A stretch of DNA of 64,000 bases from Cryptosporangium aurantiacum (GTDB taxonomy: Bacteria > Actinomycetota > Actinomycetes > Mycobacteriales > Cryptosporangiaceae). Location of the stretch: assembly GCF_900143005.1 (NCBI RefSeq), contig NZ_FRCS01000006.1:124001-188000 (forward strand). Reading direction: 5' to 3'. Each line of letters opens with the position of its first letter. Positions within the stretch are counted from its first letter, which is position 1. The position numbers were made by a program, and so were the translations under genes. This document shows, one piece after another, positions 33,895 through 41,350 of this stretch. The notes below the pieces were generated by a model. That model was not told where the DNA came from. It did no database searches and was given only the letters and a program-made list of their open reading frames with translations.

Positions 33895-34773
33895 GTGGAT
33901 ACGGTGGAGACCCGCGAGCTCAGGTACTTCGTCACCGTCGCCGAGGAATTGCACTTCGGCCGGGCAGCCGAGCGCCTCGGTATCGCCCAGCCACCCCTAT
34001 CCCGGGCGATTCAGCAGCTCGAACGGCGCGTCGGCGTCACCCTGCTCGATCGCAACCGCCGCGGCGTCACCCTCACCGGCGCGGGTCAGGTCCTGCTCGA
34101 CGAGGCCCGCGCCGTCCTCGACGGAGCTGCGGCGGCTGTCCGTCGCACCCGCCGCGCTGCCTCCGCTACGAACCGCCTGACGCTGGCCACAAAAGCCGGC
34201 GCGAATCACGAACTCCTGCAGAAGCTGCTCGACGCCCACGCCGCCGAGCCGGATGCCGCCGAGATCGACGTGCTGCTGTGCGGAATGGGAGAGCAGGCGC
34301 GGATGCTGCGCGACGGCCGCGCCGACGTGGCGCTCATGCAGCGCCCCTTCGACGTTCTGGCCGGCTTCGACACCGAGGACCTGCTGACCGAGCAGCAGAT
34401 CGCCATCGTGCCCGCCGGGCATCCCCTCGCCACGCGCACGAACCTGACCATGGCAGACATCAGCGACCTAGCAGACCTGCCGGTCGCCCGCTGGCCCGGT
34501 CACGACGGCACCTACGAACCCGGCCCCGGCCCCGAGATTCACGACCTGTCGCAGCTGGCCCAGCTGATCGCCCTCGGCCACACCGTCGGTGTCATCTGCG
34601 CTTCTGCCCGATCCTGGCTGTGGAGCGCGCACGCCGCCATCCCGCTGACCGACTCACCTCACGTCACCACGGTCCTGGCCTGGCCCCCGCACAGCCGCTC
34701 CCTGGCTGTCGCCGGACTCGTCCGTACGGCAGCGCACATCGGAGTTCGTCAGCCCTTCGCGGCCTCGAGGTAG
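33895..34773 (+). CDS. LysR-family transcriptional regulator
   Basis: A 292-residue regulator from GTG 33895. Residues 7-66 are the winged helix-turn-helix (ELRYFVTVAEELHFGRAAERL ... QPPLSRAIQQLERRVGVTLLDR). Residues 90-290 are the effector-binding domain (LTLATKAGANHELL, DVALMQRPFD, EQQIAIVPAGHPLA). It controls, most likely, the divergent SDR gene through the palindrome at 33855. The effector is unknown. Its last 25 bases overlap the convergent TIR gene. Confidence 0.92.
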   Translation: MDTVETRELRYFVTVAEELHFGRAAERLGIAQPPLSRAIQQLERRVGVTLLDRNRRGVTLTGAGQVLLDEARAVLDGAAAAVRRTRRAASATNRLTLATKAGANHELLQKLLDAHAAEPDAAEIDVLLCGMGEQARMLRDGRADVALMQRPFDVLAGFDTEDLLTEQQIAIVPAGHPLATRTNLTMADISDLADLPVARWPGHDGTYEPGPGPEIHDLSQLAQLIALGHTVGVICASARSWLWSAHAAIPLTDSPHVTTVLAWPPHSRSLAVAGLVRTAAHIGVRQPFAASR

Positions 34774-36134
34774 GCGGCGCGCACCAGGTCGAGCACCTCG
34801 TCGTCGAGCGGCGCGGTCACGTAGTTGCCCTGCCGGACGTCGCCCGGAATTCTCTCGTCGAGCAGGGCCAGCGTGCGCGGAGCCACATCCGCCAGCACCG
34901 ATCGGAACGGCGAGAGTGCCGGTCCGTGGTCGTTCCACAGCGCGACCAGGCCACGCCGCTGGCCCGCCACGTGCAGACGCAGGACCCAGCGGCCCTGACC
35001 GGCGGAGGTCGAGAGTTCGGCCAGCCCGTCGCGCTCCAGTTCCCGCGCCCAGCCGAGCAGCCGGTGGAGCTCCTTCTGCTGATCGGCGGGCGCGAACGCG
35101 ATCGCGTCCTCGAAGACGGCGCTGCCTCGTTCCGGCTTCGCCGATACCCGCGGCGGCGAGTCGGTAGCGATCGTTGGTGCGGTGGGCAGAGCGGCACGCA
35201 GGCTCCGCACGGTCTCGACGATCGTGCGCTGTTCGGCGACCACGACGTCGGGCGCGAACCGGTACGCCTCGAGTTTCGGAGTGCGGACGGCGTCCGACAC
35301 TTCGGACAGTGCCGCGAGGTAGGCGTCCAAAGCAGGCGTGGCGTTCGGCAGGCTCGCGGCGGTCGCGGGATCGAAGCCCAGCGTCAGATCACGCAGGCCG
35401 TACCACCCGGGCTCGCGGGTGAAGATCCACCCGACGGAGACCGGTTCCGCACGACCGGGGAACCGCAGGCGGAGGCTGGCGCCTGCGGTCCCCCACTCGA
35501 ACGTCAGGCCGAGCGTCCGGAGGTCCGCGAACAGCTTCTCCAGCGCGTCGGCGTAGCCGGCGGGGTAGTCGCTGTTCCGTACACGGTCGAGGAACGCTGC
35601 CTCGGTCAGCCGCTTCGCGCCGGCGCCCCCGCGCGGGAAGGCCGGGTGCGCTGCGGTGGGCTCCGGCGGTTTGCGGGTCGGCCAGTCGGGGCGGCGCGGG
35701 GGCGGCGCGGATCCCTGTTCGGCCGCACGGACCCCGTCGATCAGAGCGCGTCGGGCGTCGTCCTCGGTGTCACGGTCGAAGAGGTCGATCCCGACGATAC
35801 CGTCGAAGATTCCGCTCCTCGGGCAGTCCTCGATGCGAACCGGGATCAAGCGGCGATCGGACCCGCGAGCGTCGCGAATGTAGGCGGCTTCGGCTTCGAC
35901 CGCTCCGTGCGGCGACTCCAGGTAGGCCTTCGAGTAGACCGCGACGGTCCGCTCCGCGCCGCGCATGCCCTCGGCCATGCGCGCGGCCCACCGCATGCCG
36001 GGCACCATGTGCCACTTCTGGAACAGCACCGACCGGCCGCTCTCCTGGAGTGTCCAGGCGATCCACTCGGCCCACCTCTCGTCCGCCCCGGTGTAGGAGA
36101 CGAACACGTCCCAGCGCTTCGCTGCTGCGTCCAT
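34749..36134 (-). CDS. TIR-domain protein with unknown C-terminal domain
   Basis: A 461-residue protein. Residues 6-135 form a TIR domain (RWDVFVSYTGADERWAEWIAWTLQESG, MVPGMRWAARMAEGMRGAERTVAVYSKAYLESPHG, LIPVRIEDC). The conserved acidic region after strand D reads HGAVEAEAAYI; whether it supports NADase activity is unclear. A Pro-rich linker follows. Residues about 185-460 are an unrecognised alpha/beta domain with internal symmetry (ADALEKLFADLRTLGLTFEWG... and later LEWARE-like helices). No adjacent nucleotide-signal synthase or STAND partner was found. The N terminus resembles TIR modules seen with actinobacterial NB-ARC-TPR proteins, so it might work with the FxsT-like proteins (speculative). 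Confidence 0.8.
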   Translation of the reverse strand: MDAAAKRWDVFVSYTGADERWAEWIAWTLQESGRSVLFQKWHMVPGMRWAARMAEGMRGAERTVAVYSKAYLESPHGAVEAEAAYIRDARGSDRRLIPVRIEDCPRSGIFDGIVGIDLFDRDTEDDARRALIDGVRAAEQGSAPPPRRPDWPTRKPPEPTAAHPAFPRGGAGAKRLTEAAFLDRVRNSDYPAGYADALEKLFADLRTLGLTFEWGTAGASLRLRFPGRAEPVSVGWIFTREPGWYGLRDLTLGFDPATAASLPNATPALDAYLAALSEVSDAVRTPKLEAYRFAPDVVVAEQRTIVETVRSLRAALPTAPTIATDSPPRVSAKPERGSAVFEDAIAFAPADQQKELHRLLGWARELERDGLAELSTSAGQGRWVLRLHVAGQRRGLVALWNDHGPALSPFRSVLADVAPRTLALLDERIPGDVRQGNYVTAPLDDEVLDLVRAAYLEAAKG

Positions 36135-36332
36135 CGTCGAATGCTCGCAAGCGCGGGCAGGCGCTGCAGCGGTTTGGACGCCAGGACGACGGGACCTGCC
36201 CCGATCGGATGACGGCGACGCCGCGAGGTCCTGACTGCTGGCGGCCGTCCCGGTCGCGGATCCGCGTCAGCGGCCCCCGCGCATCACCGGAGACCGGACA
36301 CGCCGCAGGGACCTGAGGAGTACAAAGGCCGG

Positions 36333-36731
36333 ATGGGACTCCTCAAGAACCTGATGATCAAGCTGCACCGGCGCAGCGGCGACCGGTTCATGGGCATGAA
36401 CCTGCTCTACCTGACGACGGTCGGCGCGAAATCCGGCCAGAAGCGACAGTCCCCGGTGGCGCGCTTCGCCGACGGGGACGATGCCTGGCTGATCGCCGGC
36501 ACGAACGGCGGTAAGCCGCAGCACCCCGCCTGGTACCACAACATCAAGGCCCACCCCGACCAGGTCTGGTTCGAGTACGGCGGACAGACCGTCCAGGCCC
36601 AGGTCGAGGAGCTGGACGGCACCCGCCGCGACGAGGCGTGGCAGAAGATCCTCGTCGACCAACCGCGCTTCGACAACTACCGGACCAAGACCGACCGGGT
36701 CATCCCGATCCTCCGCATCACCCCCGTCTGA
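36333..36731 (+). CDS. Ddn-like F420-dependent nitroreductase-family protein
   Basis: A 132-residue split-barrel protein (DUF385/PF04075). The start ATG follows GAGGAG. MGLLKNLMIKLHRRSGDRFMG, LYLTTVGAKSGQKRQSPVARF, IAGTNGGKPQHPAWYHNIKAHPD and WQKILVDQPRFDNYRTKTDRVIPI are all family hallmarks; the G.KSG.R segment binds the deazaflavin phosphate. Members use reduced F420 on quinones or nitro compounds. Presence fits an F420-producing actinomycete. Confidence 0.9.
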   Translation: MGLLKNLMIKLHRRSGDRFMGMNLLYLTTVGAKSGQKRQSPVARFADGDDAWLIAGTNGGKPQHPAWYHNIKAHPDQVWFEYGGQTVQAQVEELDGTRRDEAWQKILVDQPRFDNYRTKTDRVIPILRITPV

Positions 36732-36737
36732 GGAGCC

Positions 36738-37271
36738 TCACTCGAACGTCTCGCTGAAGCCGGGGATGCCGAGCGGCGTCCACGAGACGCCGCCCGGGCT
36801 CACGATCGGCCGGCTCTTCTCCGGCGCCCATCGGGTCTCGACGCCGGTGACCCGGGTGGCCTCCTCGGCGATCGCCCAGCTGACCGGGCCCGACCACGAC
36901 CGCACGCACGACCGCCGGTCCCCGTCGAGCAGTTCGAAGTAGACCCAGCCCCAGTCGTCGCTCCGGTACTGGAACCAGATTCTGCGCAGCTGGTCGCGCG
37001 GGTACGTGCGACGCCGGTAGCGGCAGACGAGCGTGACGCGGCCGGCGGTCACCTCGGCGCTGGTCACGGACTTGGTCGGTAACAGGTTGCCGATCAGGAT
37101 CGCGAGCGCCACGGCCCCGATCAGCGCGCCGATCGTCGCCAGCACGCGCGCGTGGAACCCGGTGCACACCACGAGGACCCCGGCGAAGACCAGGACCGAG
37201 CCCAGCTGCCAGCCGCCCTCGCGCGCGACGTAGAGCAGTGAATGCCCACGCCGCCACCGCCACGCGCCCAC
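36738..37271 (-). CDS. Membrane protein with C-terminal PH-like domain
   Basis: A 177-residue protein from GTG 37271. Two hydrophobic helices (about 22-41 WQLGSVLVFAGVLVVCTGF and 44-64 LATIGALIGAVALAILIGNLL) are followed by a cytoplasmic domain of about 110 residues (SAEVTAGRVTLVCRYRRRTYPRDQLRRIWFQYRSDDWGWVYFELLDGDRRSCV), a pattern like bacterial PH domains. Function unknown. It lies 9 bases upstream of, and on the same strand order as, the response regulator region (that gene ends at 37281). Confidence 0.65.
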   Translation of the reverse strand: MGAWRWRRGHSLLYVAREGGWQLGSVLVFAGVLVVCTGFHARVLATIGALIGAVALAILIGNLLPTKSVTSAEVTAGRVTLVCRYRRRTYPRDQLRRIWFQYRSDDWGWVYFELLDGDRRSCVRSWSGPVSWAIAEEATRVTGVETRWAPEKSRPIVSPGGVSWTPLGIPGFSETFE

Positions 37272-37280
37272 AGAGTGATT

Positions 37281-37943
37281 CTACGAGCACGCAGGCGTGA
37301 TGAGACCCGACTCGTAGGCGGCAATTACCGCTTGGGTGCGGTCGCGGGTACGGAGCTTGGCGAGCACGTTCCCGACGTGCGTCTTGACCGTCTCCACACT
37401 GAGGACGAGATCGTCGGCGATCTCGGCGTTCGACCGTCCGGCCGCCATCCGACGCAGTACGTCCAGCTCGCGAGCGGTCAGGCGCGCGTCGGCGAGCCGG
37501 GCCGCGCCCTCGCTGTTCGCGTAGGCGCCCGCCAGCCGCCGGATCGCCGCCGGGAACAGCAGGGAGTCTCCCCGGGCGACGACCCTGACCGCGTCGACCA
37601 GCTGCGTGGGACGGGCTCGTTTGAGCACGAACCCGCTGGCGCCGGCCCGCAGCGCGGCGTAGACGTACTCGTCGTTCTCGAACGTGGTGATCAGCAGCAC
37701 CCGTGGCGGGTGGTCGGCGTGGGCCACCAGCTGCCGGGTCGCCTGGATGCCGTCGGTGGCGGGCATCCGCACGTCCATCAGGACGACGTCCGGGCGCAGC
37801 CGGGCCACGAGCGGCGGCACCTCCGCGCCGTCCGCCGCCTCACCGATCACGCGCAAGTCCGGCTGGGCGTCGATGACGGCGCGCAGGCCCATCCGGACCA
37901 GTTCCTCGTCGTCGACGAGGAGCACGCCCGTCACCTGGCTCAT
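37281..37943 (-). CDS. NarL/LuxR-type response regulator
   Basis: A 220-residue regulator. Receiver domain residues 1-120: acidic pair VDDEE, phospho-acceptor Asp in DVVLMDVRMP, Thr in LLITTF, Lys in GFVLKRA. The C-terminal LuxR HTH spans about 150-212 (LTARELDVLRRMAAGRSNAEIADDLVLSVETVKTHVGNVLAKL). Its ATG overlaps the stop of the sensor-kinase gene (ATGA), so the two are co-translated. Target genes unknown; the membrane protein encoded first in the operon (39235-40377) is a natural candidate for the input signal. Confidence 0.95.
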   Translation of the reverse strand: MSQVTGVLLVDDEELVRMGLRAVIDAQPDLRVIGEAADGAEVPPLVARLRPDVVLMDVRMPATDGIQATRQLVAHADHPPRVLLITTFENDEYVYAALRAGASGFVLKRARPTQLVDAVRVVARGDSLLFPAAIRRLAGAYANSEGAARLADARLTARELDVLRRMAAGRSNAEIADDLVLSVETVKTHVGNVLAKLRTRDRTQAVIAAYESGLITPACS

Positions 37944-39238
37944 CGGTCCTCACCCGGATCGCGGAGCGGCAGTCCGGCCGCGACCCGCCAGACACCGTCC
38001 TGGTGGCCGGTCTCGAGCCGGCCCCGCAGCAGGTCGACCCGCTCGCGCATGCCGTCGAGCCCGCGTCCGGCCCGGCGCGGAGCCGGTGCCCGGTCCACGA
38101 CCGGGTTGACCACCTCGATCGTCAGCGCGTCGGCGCCCACGGTCACCCGCAGCGTCGCCGGTACCTGACCGGCGTGGCGGGCGACGTTGGTCAACGCCTC
38201 CTGCACGATCCGGTACCCCTCCCGGGACACGACGGCGGGCACCGCCGTCAACGGGCCGGTCACGGTGGCGTCGACCGGCACCCCGCTCGCCAGCGAGTCG
38301 TCGCACAGCCGGTCGAGATGCGCCAGCGTCGGCTGCGGCCGACGCGGTACGTCGTCACGGTGGTCCCCGTCGGCAGGGTCCCGGCCGGAATGAGCTCGGT
38401 CGGCAGGATCTCGATCGCGGAGCACGCCGAGGACGTGGTCGAGGTCGTCCATCGCGGTCCGGCTGGTCTCCTCGATGACGCTCAGCGCCCGCCGCGCGAA
38501 CTCCGGATCGGTGTCGAACAGTTGCCCCGCCGCACCCGCCTGAAGTGTCGCGAGCGTCAACGCGTGTCCGATCGAGTCGTGCAGTTCCCGCGCCAGCCGG
38601 TTACGTTCGGCCAGCCGCCGCGCCCGCGCTTCGAGGGCGTGCTCACGTTCGAGGGCCGAGGGGCCGAGCAGGACCGGTGCCATCAGCGTCGCGAGCGCTC
38701 CGAGAGCCGCCACCGCGTAACCCGTCACGACCAGCAGCCCGGCGGCCACGGCGAGCCACAGCGCGACGTCGTAACCGGTCGGCGGGCCGGTCACGCCCGG
38801 AAGGTCTCCCGACACCAGGCCGAACCAGTGGCCGAGCACCAGCATGGCCACCGGAACGGCGGTGAACAGCAACGTCGCGATCACGGCCCCGGCCACGAGA
38901 TGTAACCCGAACCAGAGCGCGGACCGCATCCGGGTCTCGACCGCGGGCCGCCTGCCGGGCGCCGGGTCCGGCAGGTCGACGCCGAGCAGCGACCGCGCGG
39001 CGGCGATCTCCAGCGCGCGGGTGCCGCCGAGGAACGCCGGCGCCCCGGCGATGACCGTGGCCACGACCGCGGTCATCAGGAGCGCCGGACGGTTGGCCGG
39101 GTCCTCGGCGACCACCTGCCAGAACGCGCGGGCGAGCGCCAGGTACGGCAACACGATCACCGCGCCGAGGAGCAGATGGACCCCTCGCCGGTACGTGACG
39201 CCGCTGACCAACGGCACCACCGCCCGGGGAAGACTCAC
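37940..39238 (-). CDS. Membrane sensor histidine kinase (HPK7 type)
   Basis: A 432-residue kinase from GTG 39238, which overlaps the previous stop (GTGA). The N-terminal ~210 residues carry four to five membrane helices (HLLLGAVIVLPYLALARAF, ALLMTAVVATVIAGAPAFL, FGLHLVAGAVIATLLFTAVPVAMLVLG, DVALWLAVAAGLLVVTGYAVAAL). The phosphoacceptor box is ERNRLARELHDSIGHALTL, with the His in ELHDS. A HATPase region follows: REGYRIVQEALTNVARHA and GRGLDGMRERVDLLRG. Between them is a low-complexity Asp/Arg-rich insert (DRDPADRAHSGRDPADGDHRDD). Paired with the regulator at 37281. Confidence 0.94.
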   Translation of the reverse strand: MSLPRAVVPLVSGVTYRRGVHLLLGAVIVLPYLALARAFWQVVAEDPANRPALLMTAVVATVIAGAPAFLGGTRALEIAAARSLLGVDLPDPAPGRRPAVETRMRSALWFGLHLVAGAVIATLLFTAVPVAMLVLGHWFGLVSGDLPGVTGPPTGYDVALWLAVAAGLLVVTGYAVAALGALATLMAPVLLGPSALEREHALEARARRLAERNRLARELHDSIGHALTLATLQAGAAGQLFDTDPEFARRALSVIEETSRTAMDDLDHVLGVLRDRDPADRAHSGRDPADGDHRDDVPRRPQPTLAHLDRLCDDSLASGVPVDATVTGPLTAVPAVVSREGYRIVQEALTNVARHAGQVPATLRVTVGADALTIEVVNPVVDRAPAPRRAGRGLDGMRERVDLLRGRLETGHQDGVWRVAAGLPLRDPGEDR

Positions 39239-40377
39239 CGGCCCATTGTGACAACGCCGGCCGCGACGCCGTCGCGCCGGACGTCGTCCCCGGGCTCGTC
39301 GCTGCCCAGGCCGCAGTGGCGGCAGGCGCCGCGGCGACGCAGGTGGTAGGTCACGGTGGCGGCGCCGAGCCCCGCGCCCCAGGCCAGCCACAGCAGGCTC
39401 GGGACGTAGAGGGCCCAGCTGTCCCGCATCTCGGTGGTCCAGAGCATCATCAGCCCGGCCGGGACGAGCGTGACGGAGACGATCGACGCCGGAACGACCG
39501 CGAGTGCGGGTGGCACCCGCTGTCCGGCCTTGAACCAGATCCAGCGGGGGTAGACCTCGCCCCATCCGCTGACCAGGCCGTGGGTGAGGACACCGCCCAA
39601 CGCCGAGGCGACCGCGCAACCCAGGCCGATCTCGAGCATCCCCGGCGTGTCCTGCATCATCCGGAGGAAGTCCGGGCTGATCCCGAGCGGATACCCGAAG
39701 TACCAGGCCAGCCGGGTGATCTCGTACGGCAGCGGCGCCAGGCAGGCCACCGCGACCGCCCAGCGACCCCACCGCAGCAGCTGCTGCCGCGACGGGCCGC
39801 CACCTGCCGCGCCGCTCCGGCGTCCACAGTGCCCACAAGCGGCGCGCGCCCGCCGCTGATACACCAGCGTGGCCGCTGCCCACAGCAAGCCGCCCACGAA
39901 CACGATGATCAGGTTCGTCCGGTGCCAGTACAGGATGTCGCCGATGCCCTCCTGTTCGCCCGGCACACCGGTGAAGACGAACACCAGGAAGAGCGGCGCG
40001 AACGCCAGCACGGCGAGCAGGGTGTAGTCGGGAATCACCAGGGTCAGACCGGCCGCCATGGTCCAGCCGACAGCGATCAGCGCCGCCGACACGCGGCGGT
40101 TGCCTGTCCCTCGGGCCATCACCAGCGCGACGCCCGCGCCGAGCAGGCCGAGTACCGCCATGATCGGAGCGACGACCTCGACGCGGCTGCCCTCCAGGAC
40201 CGACCCCGACATCCGGTCCTCATGGACCGGAGCGAACGGGAACCCGCTCCCACCGGCCGTCCAGTACAGTCCGAGCACGCCGTAGAGCAGCGACCAGCCG
40301 GCCGCCGCGTACGCCGACCACTCGGGCCAGCGCACCCACCACCGGTAGAGCGCAGCTGTGGTCTTCACTCTCGACAT
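39235..40377 (-). CDS. Multi-pass membrane protein with two CxxC zinc-ribbon-like motifs
   Basis: A 380-residue membrane protein from ATG 40377 (MSRVKTTAAL, AGGGAG upstream). About nine hydrophobic helices. Two similar cytoplasmic motifs, CGHCGRRSG near residue 180 and CRHCGLGSD near residue 360, each follow a YQRR/YHLRRR basic stretch, suggesting internal duplication. No catalytic motif recognised. Overlap with the kinase gene (GTGA) makes it the first gene of the two-component operon, so it may modify signal input or be regulated by it. Confidence 0.8.
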   Translation of the reverse strand: MSRVKTTAALYRWWVRWPEWSAYAAAGWSLLYGVLGLYWTAGGSGFPFAPVHEDRMSGSVLEGSRVEVVAPIMAVLGLLGAGVALVMARGTGNRRVSAALIAVGWTMAAGLTLVIPDYTLLAVLAFAPLFLVFVFTGVPGEQEGIGDILYWHRTNLIIVFVGGLLWAAATLVYQRRARAACGHCGRRSGAAGGGPSRQQLLRWGRWAVAVACLAPLPYEITRLAWYFGYPLGISPDFLRMMQDTPGMLEIGLGCAVASALGGVLTHGLVSGWGEVYPRWIWFKAGQRVPPALAVVPASIVSVTLVPAGLMMLWTTEMRDSWALYVPSLLWLAWGAGLGAATVTYHLRRRGACRHCGLGSDEPGDDVRRDGVAAGVVTMGR

Positions 40378-40462
40378 GGCACTCCCTACTCCGGGCTGAG
40401 CTCGACGTGATCGAGCATCACCGCCCGCGAAGCCGGGAGGATCCCTCTGGCGCGCCAACCGG

Positions 40463-40480
40463 CTCCCTCGGAGGAGGGAG
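40463..40480 (-). terminator. Short hairpin downstream of the HNH gene
   Basis: CTCCCTC and GAGGGAG flank a 4-base loop, 10 bases after the stop of the leftward HNH gene. Stem only seven pairs, so a weak terminator at best. Confidence 0.35.
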
Positions 40481-40490
40481 ATCGGGCGCC

Positions 40491-41123
40491 TCAGAAGATT
40501 CGGCCGAAGATTTTGTCGTTGTGGTAGATCAGGCTCTCCTCGGCGATCTCATGTCCGTCCACCGCCCGAATGTCTTCCCGCTTCAGCGGCATCGCCCCCA
40601 TGTCACAGAGCGCATGATGGTTCGGGCATAACACGATGATGTTCGAACCGATATCTGCTCCGGCGTGGTGCTTCCCGAGCGGAATGATGTGATGAGCCTC
40701 CGAGTAGGTTTTGGTGGCGGAGATCCGCAGGACCTCGCCGCAGATCTGACAGGCGTCTCGGTGGAGCAACTTGATCTGCCGCGCCAGAACCGTGTCCCGC
40801 AGGATGCGGTACGTCGTTTGCCTCGTACGTCCGGGGCTCTCGTTTCCTTCGGGAAGGTCAGCGGCGATCGGCGTGGGCTCTACCAGCCGGCGCAGGCCCC
40901 AGACGCCCCGGCCGAGGCCTTCCACCGAGAAGAAGAGGTCCGCGCCCTTCTTCCATCCGGCCGAGTCGGACGAGCGATCCTGGATCTGGCGGCGAATGAT
41001 GTCTTTCCACGACGCCGGTAGATCGGAGCGGATCGCCGCCACCGCGCCGTAGATTTCCGCATAGGTGCCGGTGCCGCCCAGATTGGTCAGAGCCGAAACG
41101 ATGTCCTCTTCCCAGGACGGCAT
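40491..41123 (-). CDS. HNH endonuclease with N-terminal winged-helix-like domain
   Basis: A 210-residue protein. The ATG at 41123 (MPSWEEDIVSALTNLGG, GAGGAG upstream) is chosen over an open upstream extension. Residues 1-80 look like the restriction-associated winged helix (GTGTYAEIYGAVAAIRSDLPASWKDIIRRQIQDRSSDS ... DLFFSVEGLGRGVWGL). Residues 110-190 form the HNH nuclease: CQICGEVL, YSEAHHIIPLGKHHAGADIGSNIIVLCPNHHALCD, with paired Cys and HH-N-H. Such proteins are often Type IV- or McrA-like restriction enzymes. It lies directly upstream of, and divergent from, the NACHT cluster, so it may belong to it. Confidence 0.85.
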   Translation of the reverse strand: MPSWEEDIVSALTNLGGTGTYAEIYGAVAAIRSDLPASWKDIIRRQIQDRSSDSAGWKKGADLFFSVEGLGRGVWGLRRLVEPTPIAADLPEGNESPGRTRQTTYRILRDTVLARQIKLLHRDACQICGEVLRISATKTYSEAHHIIPLGKHHAGADIGSNIIVLCPNHHALCDMGAMPLKREDIRAVDGHEIAEESLIYHNDKIFGRIF

Positions 41124-41246
41124 TCGACCACGCTCCTCGCCGAGTTCAGGTTCGCGCGGCACGATACCGCCACCGGTAACCCGCCGAGCTGGCACGTCCG
41201 CGGCGCCATGCAAGACGGACCAATCACGACACGCGGGATAAACTTC

Positions 41247-41273
41247 TCTTAAGGTACATCCGTGTCTTAAGGT
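41247..41273. promoter_or_regulatory. Direct repeats TCTTAAGGT upstream of the first NACHT gene
   Basis: TCTTAAGGT occurs exactly at 41247 and 41265, an 18-base period, so both copies would lie on nearly the same face of the helix. They are 78 bases upstream of the NACHT ATG in the AT-richest part of the gap. Candidate activator or repressor site. Confidence 0.45.
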
Positions 41274-41350
41274 CGACGTGGCTCAGCGCAGACTGCCGCA
41301 TCCCTCCCGAGCCGTTCCCCCGTTCCTCGAACCGGAAGCGGCAATCCGCG

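Noticed and set aside
33567-36212. 881-codon rightward frame spanning the SDR, LysR and TIR genes
   Set aside because: Covers three well-supported genes in another frame or strand, is extremely Arg/Pro-rich and has no recognisable domain.
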